From Falsarthrobacter nasiphocae (GTDB lineage: Bacteria; Actinomycetota; Actinomycetes; Actinomycetales; Micrococcaceae), in assembly GCF_031456275.1 (NCBI RefSeq), contig NZ_JAVDUI010000001.1:1048965-1112964 (forward strand): a DNA stretch of 64,000 nucleotides. The letters run 5' to 3'. This document shows, one piece after another, positions 16,620 through 30,571 of this stretch. Each line of letters begins with the position of its first letter. Position 1 is the stretch's first letter. Under the pieces are notes generated by a model. It searched no databases. It had not been told where the DNA came from and saw only the letters and a program-made list of their open reading frames with translations. A program made the translations under genes and the position numbers.

Positions 16620-17505
16620 GGCTCCCCGCGCCGAGGTCGCCCCCGGAGCGGTCAAGCCCCGCGGGGAGCTCGCCCGTGGCCACCAGGTGCTCGAGAACCT
16701 GCGCCACGCCGTCCTCCTGGATCGGCGGCGCTGTGCGGTCCGCCGCCGCGACGACGTCCGGGTGGCCCGAGGCCATGGCGAACCCCGTTCCCACCCAGCG
16801 GAGCATCTCAAGGTCGTTGGGCATGTCGCCGAACGCGACGATCTCCTCCGGGCCCACCCCGAGGGCGTGCGCGTACTCGCCGAGGGTGCGAGCCTTGGTC
16901 ACGTCCGCGCGGCCCACCTCGAACACCGCCATGCCCGCCACGGAGCGCGTCGCGTACGCGTCCGGGGAGACCCCCGCTGCGGCGCGGGCCAGGAACTCGT
17001 CCGGGTCCGGGCCGGAGGGGTCGAAGACGTGCAGCTTGAGCACCCCGCCCTCGAACACGCTTCCGTCCTCGCGAAGCGCCTCCGCGAGGTCCTCGACCAC
17101 GAGCCCCGCCTCGAAGCCGGCCGGGAGGAACGGCTGCTCGATGACCGGCCCGGTCAGGGCCTCCGCCGCGAACGCGACCCCCGGGGCCAGGGCGCGGACA
17201 GCCTCGATGGTCTCGATCGCGTGGTGCGTCGGCAATGGCTCGGTCGCGAGGATCTCCTCGCTCTCGAGGTCATACACCGCCGCCCCGTTGGAGCAGATGA
17301 TCCGGCCGATCCGGTGGCCTGCGGCGCCCATGCTCTCCGTCAGGGGAGCGAGGTACCACGGGGGGCGTCCGGTCACGAAGACCACCTCGTAGCCCGCAGC
17401 CCTCGCCGCCCCGAACGCCGCGACGCTCCGCGGGCTCACCGCGTGCGTGCCGTGGCTGACGATCGTCCCGTCGAGGTCGCAGGCAATCAGCCGGACCGGG
17501 GTCAC
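16612..17505 (-). CDS. HAD-superfamily (Cof-type) phosphatase
   Basis: Second Cof-type phosphatase of the window, 297 residues. Motif I is ACDLDGTIV, motif [10 protein letters not shown], motif [16 protein letters not shown], with a C2B cap between. The GTG start overlaps the TGA of the PEBP gene, and the 3' end overlaps the phosphodiesterase gene, so the three proteins are made from one message. The pairing with a glycerophosphodiesterase makes a small phosphorylated polyol a possible substrate (inference). It differs clearly from the phosphatase at 975-1835 outside the motifs. Confidence 0.9.
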   Translation of the reverse strand: MTPVRLIACDLDGTIVSHGTHAVSPRSVAAFGAARAAGYEVVFVTGRPPWYLAPLTESMGAAGHRIGRIICSNGAAVYDLESEEILATEPLPTHHAIETIEAVRALAPGVAFAAEALTGPVIEQPFLPAGFEAGLVVEDLAEALREDGSVFEGGVLKLHVFDPSGPDPDEFLARAAAGVSPDAYATRSVAGMAVFEVGRADVTKARTLGEYAHALGVGPEEIVAFGDMPNDLEMLRWVGTGFAMASGHPDVVAAADRTAPPIQEDGVAQVLEHLVATGELPAGLDRSGGDLGAGSHG

Positions 17506-18005
17506 TCGCCCTCGCCAGGCGTCTCGTAGGTCCCGACGATCCGCCCACGCCCCAGCGTGTGCCCGAACATCATGAAGCCCATCTTCGCGCCGCTCGCGTC
17601 CTCGGGGAGGTCCAGCTTCTCGACGTCGAGGGCGTGGACCACGAACATGTAGCGGTGAGGGCCGTGGCCCGCCGGCGGGGCGGCGCCCGTGTAGTCGCGG
17701 GACCCGCCGTCGTTCACCAGAACCAGGGCGCCCTCCGAGACGTCCTCACCGGCTGGGAGGGAGGTCAGGTCCGCGGGGAGGTTGGCAACGAGCCAGTGCC
17801 AGAAGCCCGAGCCCGTGGGAGCGTCCGGGTCCAGGCACGTGATGGCCAGGCTCTTCGTTCCCTCCGGCACGCCCGACCAGGACAGCTGGGGCGAGACGCT
17901 CTCCGGCGCAGCCTGCGCCTTGGGCAGCGGCTGCCCGTCCTCGAACGACTCGCTCGTGACAGGGAACGAGGGGACATCCGGAAGGCGGTCATACGGGTCA
18001 AACAC
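17502..18005 (-). CDS. YbhB/YbcL-family PEBP-like protein
   Basis: 167-residue protein of the phosphatidylethanolamine-binding protein (Raf kinase inhibitor-like) family. The ligand-pocket motifs [19 protein letters not shown] and [15 protein letters not shown] are conserved. Bacterial members have no agreed function. No signal peptide is present. The GTG at 18005 is preceded by TAGGAGCGACT, a good ribosome site. First gene of the operon with the HAD phosphatase and the glycerophosphodiesterase. About 200 bp separate it from the divergent RelA/SpoT gene; I see no other feature there. Confidence 0.92.
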   Translation of the reverse strand: MFDPYDRLPDVPSFPVTSESFEDGQPLPKAQAAPESVSPQLSWSGVPEGTKSLAITCLDPDAPTGSGFWHWLVANLPADLTSLPAGEDVSEGALVLVNDGGSRDYTGAAPPAGHGPHRYMFVVHALDVEKLDLPEDASGAKMGFMMFGHTLGRGRIVGTYETPGEGE

Positions 18006-18207
18006 AGTCGCTCCTAGGGTTGAGGGGACTCTGACCCTCCTAACCTAGCAAGTGCCCCAGAGCCCGCGGCCGACGACGGCCGGGGAACACGCGCGCCAGC
18101 CCGACGTCGGCCCCTTCTGGCGAAGCACGGGAGATTCCCGGCGCTCACCGAGGCTCGCTCGGTAGTCTGAGAGCGCTGTCTTGCACACCCCGCAGAGAGG
18201 AACCGTC

Positions 18208-19386
18208 ATGCGGCAGAGGCGCCACTTGTCCGCCACGGGCCACGACCACACCACCTCGGCCGAGCTCGCGCGCAGCGTTCGCGCGTCCGTGGAGGAGTAC
18301 ATCCGCCTCCGTCCTGCCCTCGAGGCCGTCACCGCCGACGTCACGGAGAAGATCACACAGATCTTCGAGGGCTCAACCGTGCGGCCCCTCTTCATCGCCT
18401 CCCGGACGAAATCGGTGGAGAGCTTCGAGGAGAAGGCGTCGCGCGTCCTGCCTGCCATGGACGAGGACGAAACCGAGACGCTCATTTTCCCGGACCCCCT
18501 CAAGAACCTCAATGACCTTGTCGCCGTGCGCGTCATCGTCACTCTGCCCCACGAGATCCGGGAGGCGGCCGGGCTCATCAAGAGGGCCCGCGACATCTTC
18601 GACTGCCGGGGGGACAAAGAAAAGGACACGGGATCCATCGAGTCCGGCACCTATGGATATTCGAGCCGACACCTCATCCTGCGGACCCTGCAGAATGACG
18701 CAGTCCGCCATTACCAGTCCCTCCTTCCGGACGCGGACCCCAACCCCAACGGGGCATATTTCTTCGAAGTGCAGATCCGGACGGTCTTCGCACACGCATG
18801 GAGCGAGATCGAGCACGACATCCGCTTCAAGTCCGCCGACCGCCGCGCCTGGTCCCCCACCTTTGACCGGCAATTCACGGCCACGGCCGCGATGCTGGAA
18901 AAGGTCGAGGAGACGTTTGAGGACCTCAATGACGCCTACACGCGCGTCAGCGAATTCTGGGATCCCGAGTACGGCGGCGCCGTGCCCCTCACACCCGCCC
19001 GCATCCGCGAGGTGTGGGAGACGCTCCTGCCTCACGTGGACCGCAAGTTCGACGACGACTGGGGGTGGGCGGCCGAGCTCCTCGCCGCCCACGAGGTTGA
19101 GCGGACGGACCGGCTGTGCGAGCTCCTCGACGCCAACCGCATCCGCCACGTCCGCAGCGCCCTGGATCACCGGTACTCACCGGGACCGGACCGCCTGCTC
19201 GACGACGTCCTGCTCTGGGAGTTCGGGCAGGGGCACATCGACAGGACTGCCCCCGAGGGTGACGACGAGCTGCGCTCCCGCCGTGCGTCCCTCTCCCGCA
19301 GGCTCAGACAGATGCGCACGTACCGGCGCCTCCACCCGGAGGACTTCCCTCCCCCGCTGGCCCGTGAGGCAGAATCGGGAGCGTAA
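18208..19386 (+). CDS. RelA/SpoT-domain protein, probable (p)ppGpp synthetase
   Basis: 392-residue protein with one RelA/SpoT nucleotidyltransferase domain (about residues 50-240) and no HD hydrolase, TGS or ACT domain, so it is not the long RelA/SpoT enzyme. Visible landmarks are RTKSVESFEEKASR, NDLVAVRVIVTLPHEI (Mg-binding Asp), GYSSRHLIL and FEVQIRTVFAHAWSEIEHDIRFK, which match the synthetase G-loop and active site. The remaining 150 residues are helical and Arg-rich. It probably makes (p)ppGpp or pGpp; activity is inferred. ATG 18208 has AGAGAGGAA six bases upstream; the TTG at 18181 is less likely. The ligase-like gene follows 32 bp later. Confidence 0.88.
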   Translation: MRQRRHLSATGHDHTTSAELARSVRASVEEYIRLRPALEAVTADVTEKITQIFEGSTVRPLFIASRTKSVESFEEKASRVLPAMDEDETETLIFPDPLKNLNDLVAVRVIVTLPHEIREAAGLIKRARDIFDCRGDKEKDTGSIESGTYGYSSRHLILRTLQNDAVRHYQSLLPDADPNPNGAYFFEVQIRTVFAHAWSEIEHDIRFKSADRRAWSPTFDRQFTATAAMLEKVEETFEDLNDAYTRVSEFWDPEYGGAVPLTPARIREVWETLLPHVDRKFDDDWGWAAELLAAHEVERTDRLCELLDANRIRHVRSALDHRYSPGPDRLLDDVLLWEFGQGHIDRTAPEGDDELRSRRASLSRRLRQMRTYRRLHPEDFPPPLAREAESGA

Positions 19387-19418
19387 GCACCAATGCTGAT
19401 CAGGGGAAGGGGCGCGCT

Positions 19419-19880
19419 ATGACCACAGAAAAGGTGTCATCGTCCTCTGTGCCGTCTTCGCCCTCGAGCAGCGCTGTGGAGCCGGCGCGGCCTGGTGCCA
19501 TGGAGCAGGACGTCATCATTGTGGGATGGCGTGCCGGGCGAGGCGCGCGATCGCGACGTATCGGATCCCTGCTCGTGGCTGTCCCGCGGGGTCTCGAGCT
19601 CCACTATGTCGGGCGCGTTGGCACCGGGTTCAAGGACGCGGAGCTGGCACAGCTGACCGCTCGCCTGCGTCACATGACGCGCAAGCTACCGCCGACGGAC
19701 AACGAGATCCCCACCTCGGATGCCAAGGACGCGCACTGGGTGCGCCCGGCGCTGGTCGGGAGGGTGGCCTATCAAGGGTTCTCCGAGCATGGACGGTATC
19801 TGAGCCCGGTCTGGAAGGGCTGGCTTCAGGACAAGACCCCCTCGGAGGTCGCTTCCTTGCCGGGTGAAGAGGCCCACTAG
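19419..19880 (+). CDS. Stand-alone C-terminal OB domain of a LigD-type ATP-dependent DNA ligase
   Basis: 153 residues. After a Ser/Pro-rich N terminus of about 28 residues, the rest matches only the last domain of actinobacterial LigD/ATP-dependent DNA ligases. VIIVGWRAGRGARSRRIGSLL, LHYVGRVGTGFKDAEL, AHWVRPALVGRVAYQGF and WKGWLQDKTPSEV follow the usual order of the OB-fold domain. The nucleotidyltransferase domain with its catalytic Lys is absent, so it cannot ligate by itself. It has its own GGGGAAGGGG ribosome site and normal codon use, so it appears to be translated rather than decaying. It may be a relic, a DNA-end-binding accessory, or a partner of a ligase encoded elsewhere. Confidence 0.82.
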   Translation: MTTEKVSSSSVPSSPSSSAVEPARPGAMEQDVIIVGWRAGRGARSRRIGSLLVAVPRGLELHYVGRVGTGFKDAELAQLTARLRHMTRKLPPTDNEIPTSDAKDAHWVRPALVGRVAYQGFSEHGRYLSPVWKGWLQDKTPSEVASLPGEEAH

Positions 19881-19992
19881 CGGGCTAGGAGAGCGTGCAG
19901 GGCCACGGCCTCACGACCGCCGGGTGCTGCACGGGCCCTCGACCCCGGGATCTGCGCCTCTGAAGTGATGTGGCGCGCCGGGTTTTGGGCAT

Positions 19993-20048
19993 AAAAAAGA
20001 GGGGGGAGAAAAAGGAAACACACACGGTGTTCCTTTTTCTCCCCCCTC
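19993..20048 (-). terminator. Strong intrinsic terminator of the rRNA operon
   Basis: On the minus strand, downstream of 5S, a perfect 19-bp stem (arms 20030-20048 and 19999-20017; GAGGGGGGAGAAAAAGGAA and its complement) with a 12-base loop is followed directly by six T residues (complement of 19993-19998). This is the classic Rho-independent form, unusual in so GC-rich a genome. Confidence 0.95.
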
Positions 20049-20056
20049 GAAGAATT

Positions 20057-20175
20057 GTCCGGCTGCGACCTACTCTCCCACACCCTCACGAGTGCAGTAC
20101 CATGGGCGCTGTGGGCCTTAGCTTCCGGGTTCGGGATGGGACCGGGCGTTTCCCCCACGCTATGACAGCCGTAAC
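20057..20175 (-). rRNA. rrf: 5S ribosomal RNA
   Basis: The minus strand reads TTACGGCTGTCATAGCGTGG near 20174 and ends GTCGCAGCCGGAC near 20057. It includes the universal CCGAACCCGGAAG segment, GTACTGCAC and the closing helix, about 119 nt. Last gene of the 16S-23S-5S operon; ends are estimated to within a few bases. Confidence 0.95.
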
Positions 20176-20289
20176 ACTATACCCAACACCCACACACACA
20201 GGGCGGGCTGGGAAACCTATGATCAAAACATATCCTACCACACCCCCGCAGCCAATCCACAAAAGACAGACCACAAAGGGGGGGTGGTG

Positions 20290-20308
20290 GGGTTCTTGAT
20301 CAAGAACC
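20290..20308. repeat. Palindrome in the 23S-5S spacer
   Basis: The perfect palindrome GGTTCTTGATCAAGAACC lies in the roughly 200-base spacer between 23S and 5S. It may be part of an RNase III-type processing stem; nothing else is recognisable in the spacer. Confidence 0.4.
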
Positions 20309-20379
20309 GCATAGGGACGCGAACACAACAGTCATTGCGACGTGCACAATCAACACCCACACACAAACGGTGTGGGGGG

Positions 20380-25527
<5,148 letters not shown>

Positions 25528-25700
25528 ATACGAAAGAACACCAGCAACCAGACCGGGAAAACGGTCACAGCACTGATGCCAATCAAAATTGGTTTTCACC
25601 ATGGCTATAAAACTTTTGTCACTGACCAGCCCACAGGGTGCGGACCAGCCAGACAACTATTGTCTACAACCAAATGTAAATAATTCGGTCTCAACAAACT

Positions 25701-25730
25701 TGGCACACTATTGAGTTCTCAAACAACAAT
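25701..25730 (-). promoter_or_regulatory. boxA-like motif in the rRNA leader
   Basis: The leader copy of the antitermination-like motif (minus strand ATTGTTGTTTGAGAACTCAA then TAGTGTGCCA) lies about 175 bases upstream of 16S. It matches the spacer copy over roughly 20 bases. Confidence 0.6.
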
Positions 25731-25904
25731 CACTAGTCCGGCACCACAGCCAACCCGAAACCCTCAGGCTCCTCATCGTTGGCCGCTCGCTCCGAAGCAA
25801 CTTTTCAAGCTTACCAGGTCTTCCAGCTCTTCGCAAGTCCTGATCCGTTCGTTCCCGAACCGTTCATCCCTTGCGCTGCTTTCCGTAACCCGGCGCGAGA
25901 TAAA

Positions 25905-25933
25905 ACTCTACACGGGCCCCGCCGAGAACACAA
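25905..25933 (-). promoter_or_regulatory. Candidate rRNA operon promoter
   Basis: On the minus strand TTGTGT (25928-25933), a 17-base spacer (25911-25927) and TAGAGT (25905-25910) form a sigma-70-like promoter about 380 bases upstream of 16S. The 25,530-26,076 gap contains only this, the leader and its motif. Other promoters closer to 16S are possible; I could not find a better-spaced pair by eye. Confidence 0.4.
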
Positions 25934-26076
25934 CTCGAACGGGCTCCGAACGGCGTGACGTGCGACACGCGCCTGAGGCCCGCCCCAAGAGCCGCTCCAC
26001 TGCGACCCGAGACTCACCCCATGTCCACCCTCGGGCGCCCCACACGAGACCAGCCAGGCTGGCCGCCCCCGGTGCC

Positions 26077-27585
26077 CTATCGGCGCCCCTTGCCGCCGGT
26101 TCCCTTGCCGCCCCCGCGGCCACCTCGGCCGCCTTGGCCCGCGCGTCCGCTCTGACCCCCGCGGCCCGCCTTGGCACCGCGGACGCCGCTCCGGGCACCG
26201 CCGCCACCGGCACCGCGCCCGCCGTTGCGCTGCCCTGACCCTCCGGCCCGCGAGCGCCCGCGCCCCGCGGCCCCGTCGTCGTCGACTGAAGAGGAGGAGC
26301 CCTGCCGCTCCTTCAGGCGACGCTGCGCCTCCGCCTGCTGCCGCTCCTGCACCGAAGGCTGACGCGAGCTCTCCGCGCGCCTGCCGCGCACAATCCCCAC
26401 GAACTCCTCGATGACCGGATGGTTCTGTCCCGTGGCCGGGTCCTGCCACGCCTTGTCGAAGCACAGCCACACCCGCGTTCCCTCGAGAAGCTCAGCGCGG
26501 GCACCCTGGGGGGCGAGGCTCTCGAGGCCCAGGGTGCCCGGGTCCGTATCCGTGAGAGGGCGGGTCTCCGTGTCGCGCCGCCCAAAGACGCGCGCGACCG
26601 CCTGCGGCACCACCGCAACGCCCGCGCCGTTCCCCGCGAGGCCGCTCGCCGCCTCATACCCGAGGCTCGCCACGTCCAGGAGCTCGTCGTCGGCGAGGGC
26701 GCACACCGGCATCTCCTCCGCGAGGGCCCCCACGTGCTCGCGCGGCAGCACGGCCACGGGCGCCTCCGCATAGAGGGGAATGGTCAGCAGGCCCTCGCGC
26801 CCGCGCACCGGCGCGCCATCCGGGCCGGTCCGGGCAAAGAGAACGTGGGCGGTCGCCAGCGCGTCGAGCTGGGCGGCCTCGTCGACATGGACGACGACGG
26901 CCGGCACGTCCGGACGCCTCTCCGCCCACCGGTCCAGCCACTTGCCGGGCTGGACACCGGGGACCAGAGCCACCGTGAGGGAGGACAGTGGCCCAGCGGG
27001 ACTGGGGACAAGCGGGGCTGGGGGGTCGGCCTGCTCGGGGCTCGCCTCCGGGGCCGTGCTGCTGTCCGGTGCGGCGCTGCTGCCTGGGTTGCCTGCGGCG
27101 GTTTCCCCTGGGGCAGTGTCCTCAGATGTGGCCTCGAGCTCGGACACCACGAGCCGGGACATGCCCATCATTGCGGCACCGACCCGCCCCGCCGATTCCC
27201 CGCCAGCGGCCATGAGCTCGCCGAGGCGTCGCGGCACCACTTGCCACGAGACGCCGAACCGGTCCTTGAGCCAGCCGCACTGGCCTTCCTCCCCGCCGTC
27301 CGAGACGAGGCCGTCCCACAGCGCGTCCACCTCGGCCTGGTCCTCACAGAGGAGGGAGATGGAGAAGTATTCACTCGGGGGAAACTGCGGGCCCCCATTG
27401 AGGGCCTGAAACTGCACGCCGGCCAGCTCGAACTCGACCATGATGGCCGTGCCCGCAGGGAAGGACGCCCCCTCCCCGTACCGGCTCACACTGGTGACGC
27501 GGGAGCCGGGCACAAGCGACACGTACAGCTCCGCCGCCTCCTCGGCCTGCCCGTTGAACCAGAGGCACGATGACACCGTGGCCAT
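26077..27585 (-). CDS. Fusion of PhnB-like VOC domain, LysR effector-binding domain and Arg/Gly-rich tail
   Basis: 502 residues with three parts. Residues 1-155 are a PhnB-like VOC domain (MATVSSCLWFNGQAEEAAELY, later FQALNGGPQFPPSEYFSISL and CGWLKDRFGVSWQVVPR). An acidic, Pro/Ser/Ala-rich linker follows. Residues of about 200-410 match the periplasmic-type effector-binding domain of actinobacterial LysR-like proteins that lack a helix-turn-helix (LTVALVPGVQPGKWLDRWAERRPDVPAVVV, then AGVAVVPQAVARVFGRRD). The last 90 residues are Arg/Gly/Ser-rich (RGG-like) and may bind nucleic acid. ATG 27585 has AAAGGA upstream. No frameshift separates the parts. The two domains are usually separate genes, so function is unclear. 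Confidence 0.82.
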   Translation of the reverse strand: MATVSSCLWFNGQAEEAAELYVSLVPGSRVTSVSRYGEGASFPAGTAIMVEFELAGVQFQALNGGPQFPPSEYFSISLLCEDQAEVDALWDGLVSDGGEEGQCGWLKDRFGVSWQVVPRRLGELMAAGGESAGRVGAAMMGMSRLVVSELEATSEDTAPGETAAGNPGSSAAPDSSTAPEASPEQADPPAPLVPSPAGPLSSLTVALVPGVQPGKWLDRWAERRPDVPAVVVHVDEAAQLDALATAHVLFARTGPDGAPVRGREGLLTIPLYAEAPVAVLPREHVGALAEEMPVCALADDELLDVASLGYEAASGLAGNGAGVAVVPQAVARVFGRRDTETRPLTDTDPGTLGLESLAPQGARAELLEGTRVWLCFDKAWQDPATGQNHPVIEEFVGIVRGRRAESSRQPSVQERQQAEAQRRLKERQGSSSSVDDDGAAGRGRSRAGGSGQRNGGRGAGGGGARSGVRGAKAGRGGQSGRAGQGGRGGRGGGKGTGGKGRR

Positions 27586-27772
27586 GGGGATCCTTTCCGC
27601 GCGCCGGGTGCGGTGTCCGGCGCGGCCCGACGCGGCCCGAAGGTGGCGGGAGCCCCCAACGGCGGCGCCGTCCGTACCATTGATCCTACTGAGATCCTCG
27701 TGACCCTCCCATGGGCGGTCCCGACGGCCCGCCCCGGGCCCGCCACTGCCCCCAACCAGAATGGAGCTCGCC

Positions 27773-29389
27773 GTGACCGAAGCCGTCACTCCTGATGTCG
27801 TCTTCCATGGCGGCCCCGAGCCGGAGCCCCGTTCCCGCGACGTCCGCGAGGTCTCGTCCTCCGCGGCCGGCGCCCGCTTCGCCAACAGGTCCGACATCAC
27901 CCACCACCAGGGGCGATACACGCTCATCAACAAGGGCCTCACGCCCCACGAGGCCATGGTGGAGGACCTGCTCTTCGTCCGCGAGGTCCTCGAGTCCGCA
28001 GGCCTGCGCTACATGCTCGTCCGGGGAAATGACGCGCGGCCCGTCGTCGCCATCGATTGGGCAGACCGCAAGCGCCTCCGGGAGGCGCTCGTCGCCGCAT
28101 GCCAGACGGAGCCGTTCTATGCGATGGCCGTGGACTCGAAGAAGAGCGAGGCGGTCCTCGTCTCAGACGGAAAGATCTCCCCCTCGAAGAGCTCCCGCAT
28201 GATCCGGCTGTACCGCCCGCGGCTCGACCCGGCTGGCGGCCTGAGCTACGGCCAGGGCACCGGCGTGCAGATCGAACTGTGGCGCTGGGAGGGGCAGGAG
28301 CTGCACCTGCCGATCGAGAACTCCGTGACGCGCCGTCGCCTGCCCGCGGAGGAGGCCGTGCGAGGGACGGTCGAGCGCTTCGGCCACACCTGGCCCACCA
28401 TCGAGAACATGTTCGCGGACCATGCGACGGACATCCGGTTCGAGATCGACGTCGTCTTCTCCTGGGTGGACGGCAACAACAAGGACTTCCAGCGGTACCG
28501 CGCCTCCTTCATGGAGAACGCCGTGGTGGGCGAGGGCGACGACGCCGAGGCCCGCTTCCGCCAGATCAACGAGCTCAAGTATGCGCTGCGGTCGATCCAC
28601 ATGTTCGCCCCCTGGGTGCGGCGCATCTACATCTGCACGGACTCCCCGGTGCCGGCGTGGCTCAACGAGGAGCACGAGCAGATCCGGATCGTCCGTGCCG
28701 CCGACCACTTCGAGGACACATCCGTCCTGCCCGTCTTCAACTCGCAGGCCATCGAGGCGCAGCTGCAGAACATCGAGGGGCTCTCCGAGCACTTCCTCTA
28801 CTCGAACGACGACATGTTCCTCGGCCGACCGCTCGGCCCGGACATGTTCTTCTCGCCGGGCGGGATCACGAAGTTCATCGAGGCCGACACGCGCATCGGC
28901 CTTGGCGACAACCACCTCGACCGCTCCGGGTTCGAGAACGCGGCGCGTGTGAACCGCCGCCTCCTCTTCGAGCGCTTCGGCCGCATCACGACCCGCCACC
29001 TCGAGCACACGGCTGCTCCCCTGCGCGTCTCTGTCCTCAAGGAGATGCGCCAGGAATTCGCCGAGGAGTTCATTCAGACGTCCGCGAGCCGATTCCGGCA
29101 GAAGGACAACATTTCGGTCACCAATTCGCTGTACCACTACTACACCCTGCTCACCGGCAGGTCTGTGCAGAAGGTCGGCGCCAAGGTCACCTACGTGGAT
29201 ACGACCATGTATTCCGGCCTGAAGACCCTCGAGAAGCTCTTGCGGAAGCGCAACCAGGACTTCTTCTGCCTCAACGACGGCAGCTTCCCGGAGGTGCCGG
29301 CTCAGGAGCGCCAGGAGCGCGTGGTCGGCTTCCTCGAGGCGTACTTCCCGTTCCCCGCCCCGTGGGAGAAGGAGACGACGACGGGCTGA
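27773..29389 (+). CDS. Stealth-family sugar-phosphate transferase
   Basis: About 538 residues with all four Stealth conserved regions. CR1 is IDVVFSWVDGNNKDFQRYR (about residue 225). CR2 runs through FRQINELKYALRSIHMFAPWVRRIYI to HFLYSNDDMFLGRPL. CR3 is around RFGRITTRHLEHTAAPLR and RFRQKDNISVTNSLYHYY. CR4 is near TMYSGLKTLEKLLRKRNQDFFCLND. These enzymes transfer hexose-1-phosphate from nucleotide sugars onto envelope polysaccharide. A family-specific N-terminal domain of about 220 residues precedes CR1. The GTG at 27773 is favoured by a GGAG six bases upstream; ATG 27761 would add four residues. It stands alone, convergent with the phosphoesterase gene. Confidence 0.93.
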   Translation: MTEAVTPDVVFHGGPEPEPRSRDVREVSSSAAGARFANRSDITHHQGRYTLINKGLTPHEAMVEDLLFVREVLESAGLRYMLVRGNDARPVVAIDWADRKRLREALVAACQTEPFYAMAVDSKKSEAVLVSDGKISPSKSSRMIRLYRPRLDPAGGLSYGQGTGVQIELWRWEGQELHLPIENSVTRRRLPAEEAVRGTVERFGHTWPTIENMFADHATDIRFEIDVVFSWVDGNNKDFQRYRASFMENAVVGEGDDAEARFRQINELKYALRSIHMFAPWVRRIYICTDSPVPAWLNEEHEQIRIVRAADHFEDTSVLPVFNSQAIEAQLQNIEGLSEHFLYSNDDMFLGRPLGPDMFFSPGGITKFIEADTRIGLGDNHLDRSGFENAARVNRRLLFERFGRITTRHLEHTAAPLRVSVLKEMRQEFAEEFIQTSASRFRQKDNISVTNSLYHYYTLLTGRSVQKVGAKVTYVDTTMYSGLKTLEKLLRKRNQDFFCLNDGSFPEVPAQERQERVVGFLEAYFPFPAPWEKETTTG

Positions 29390-29419
29390 CGCAACGCGGT
29401 CCCCGCCGGCCGGCGAGGG

Positions 29420-30307
29420 TCAGTCGCGCTGGACCAGCCCGGCTGCGGCCAGGCGGCTCACCACGGTGGCGCTGTCCACGGGCTCGCCGACCTCGAGGCC
29501 GCCGGCGGCGGGCACCACCGTGTGGACGATGGTCTCGTCGTAGACGTGAACGAGGTTGAACGTCTGGGCCGCGTCTCGCCCGCGCGTGGCACGGACACCG
29601 TCCGCGTCCACCTCGGCCAGCAGATCCTGCGTGTAGCACGTGGATGACGCCACGGAGACGGGGATCCCTGCGCAGGTCGCGGCCGACGAGTAGTGCAAGT
29701 GCCCGGCGAGGATGGACCGCACATCCGTGCCCCGGACGGCGTCCGCGAACTCCCGTTGACCTCGCAGCTCCACGAGCTGGGCGAGGGGCTGGATGACCGG
29801 GATAGGCGGGTGGTGCATGGCGATGATCGTGCCCCGGGGCGCCGGCTCGCTCAGGACCCCGCGGAGCCAGTCCAACTGGGACGGATCGAGCTGTCCGTGG
29901 TGGTGGCCCGGGACGGTGGTGTCGAGGACAACGACGCGGAGGCCATCGACGTCGTAGACCTCGTCCACGGGGTCCTCGCTCGGCTCTTCGCCGCGGAGGT
30001 ATTCGCGCATCGCGGAGCGGGTGTCGTGGTTGCCCATGGCCCAGATGAGACGAGCCCCGATCTTCTCGGCCACGGGCTCAACCATGCGGCGGAGCCTCTG
30101 GTACGCGGCAGGCTCGCCGAGGTCTGCCAAGTCCCCGGTGAAGATCATGGCGGATGCGCGCTGCCCGCTCTCAAGGATGGAATCGAGCATCCGCTCGAAG
30201 GCCTCGTCCGCGTCCACACCCCCGTAGAGCGGGCCTGAGCCCGTGAAGTGGGTATCGCTCACGTGGAGCAAGGTCTGGCGGGCTGGGGGGTGTTCCGTCT
30301 TCGACAC
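29420..30307 (-). CDS. Calcineurin-like metallophosphoesterase (CpdA/Icc-like)
   Basis: 295-residue soluble enzyme with the complete metal-binding set of class III cyclic-nucleotide phosphodiesterase-like proteins: VSDTHF (D, H), FTGDLADLG (D), MGNHDTR (N, H), MHHPP (H) and LAGHLHYSS (two His). The closest well-known relatives are CpdA (cAMP phosphodiesterase) and mycobacterial Rv0805. The real substrate may be cAMP, another cyclic nucleotide or a phosphodiester. No signal peptide is present. The gene is single, with a divergent csbD-like gene about 265 bp away. Confidence 0.92.
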   Translation of the reverse strand: MSKTEHPPARQTLLHVSDTHFTGSGPLYGGVDADEAFERMLDSILESGQRASAMIFTGDLADLGEPAAYQRLRRMVEPVAEKIGARLIWAMGNHDTRSAMREYLRGEEPSEDPVDEVYDVDGLRVVVLDTTVPGHHHGQLDPSQLDWLRGVLSEPAPRGTIIAMHHPPIPVIQPLAQLVELRGQREFADAVRGTDVRSILAGHLHYSSAATCAGIPVSVASSTCYTQDLLAEVDADGVRATRGRDAAQTFNLVHVYDETIVHTVVPAAGGLEVGEPVDSATVVSRLAAAGLVQRD

Positions 30308-30531
30308 GATGTGCTCGGTTTCGGCTCGGAGTGCTGGGTCCAGGAACTATTCCATCACACGAACGAGCGAGAGCTAGCGGCGCTCAGATGCGGCGGCGCG
30401 GTCGCTCCAGCCCTCGCGAATCGACGAGGCCTTGCCTGCCCATCCCCCGACCGGCCCGCAGATACTGATGATTCACACAGGAAGGTACAAGAATTATCCC
30501 AGGGAAGGCTGATTAAAGTAGGGCTCAGAAC

Positions 30532-30545
30532 CCGTTGATCAACGG
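30532..30545. promoter_or_regulatory. Perfect 14-bp palindrome upstream of the CsbD gene
   Basis: CCGTTGATCAACGG lies 26 bases before the CsbD start. It may be an operator or the base of an mRNA hairpin. The rest of the 30,308-30,571 gap holds a moderately AT-rich stretch (30,470-30,520) that probably contains the promoter, but I cannot assign a sigma class. Confidence 0.35.
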
Positions 30546-30571
30546 CGGGCCATTGAGGAAAGGAAAAGACC

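Noticed and set aside
25528..26076. A gene between 16S and the VOC-LysR gene
   Set aside because: The open frames here are shadows, and the region is fully explained as rRNA leader, motif and promoter.
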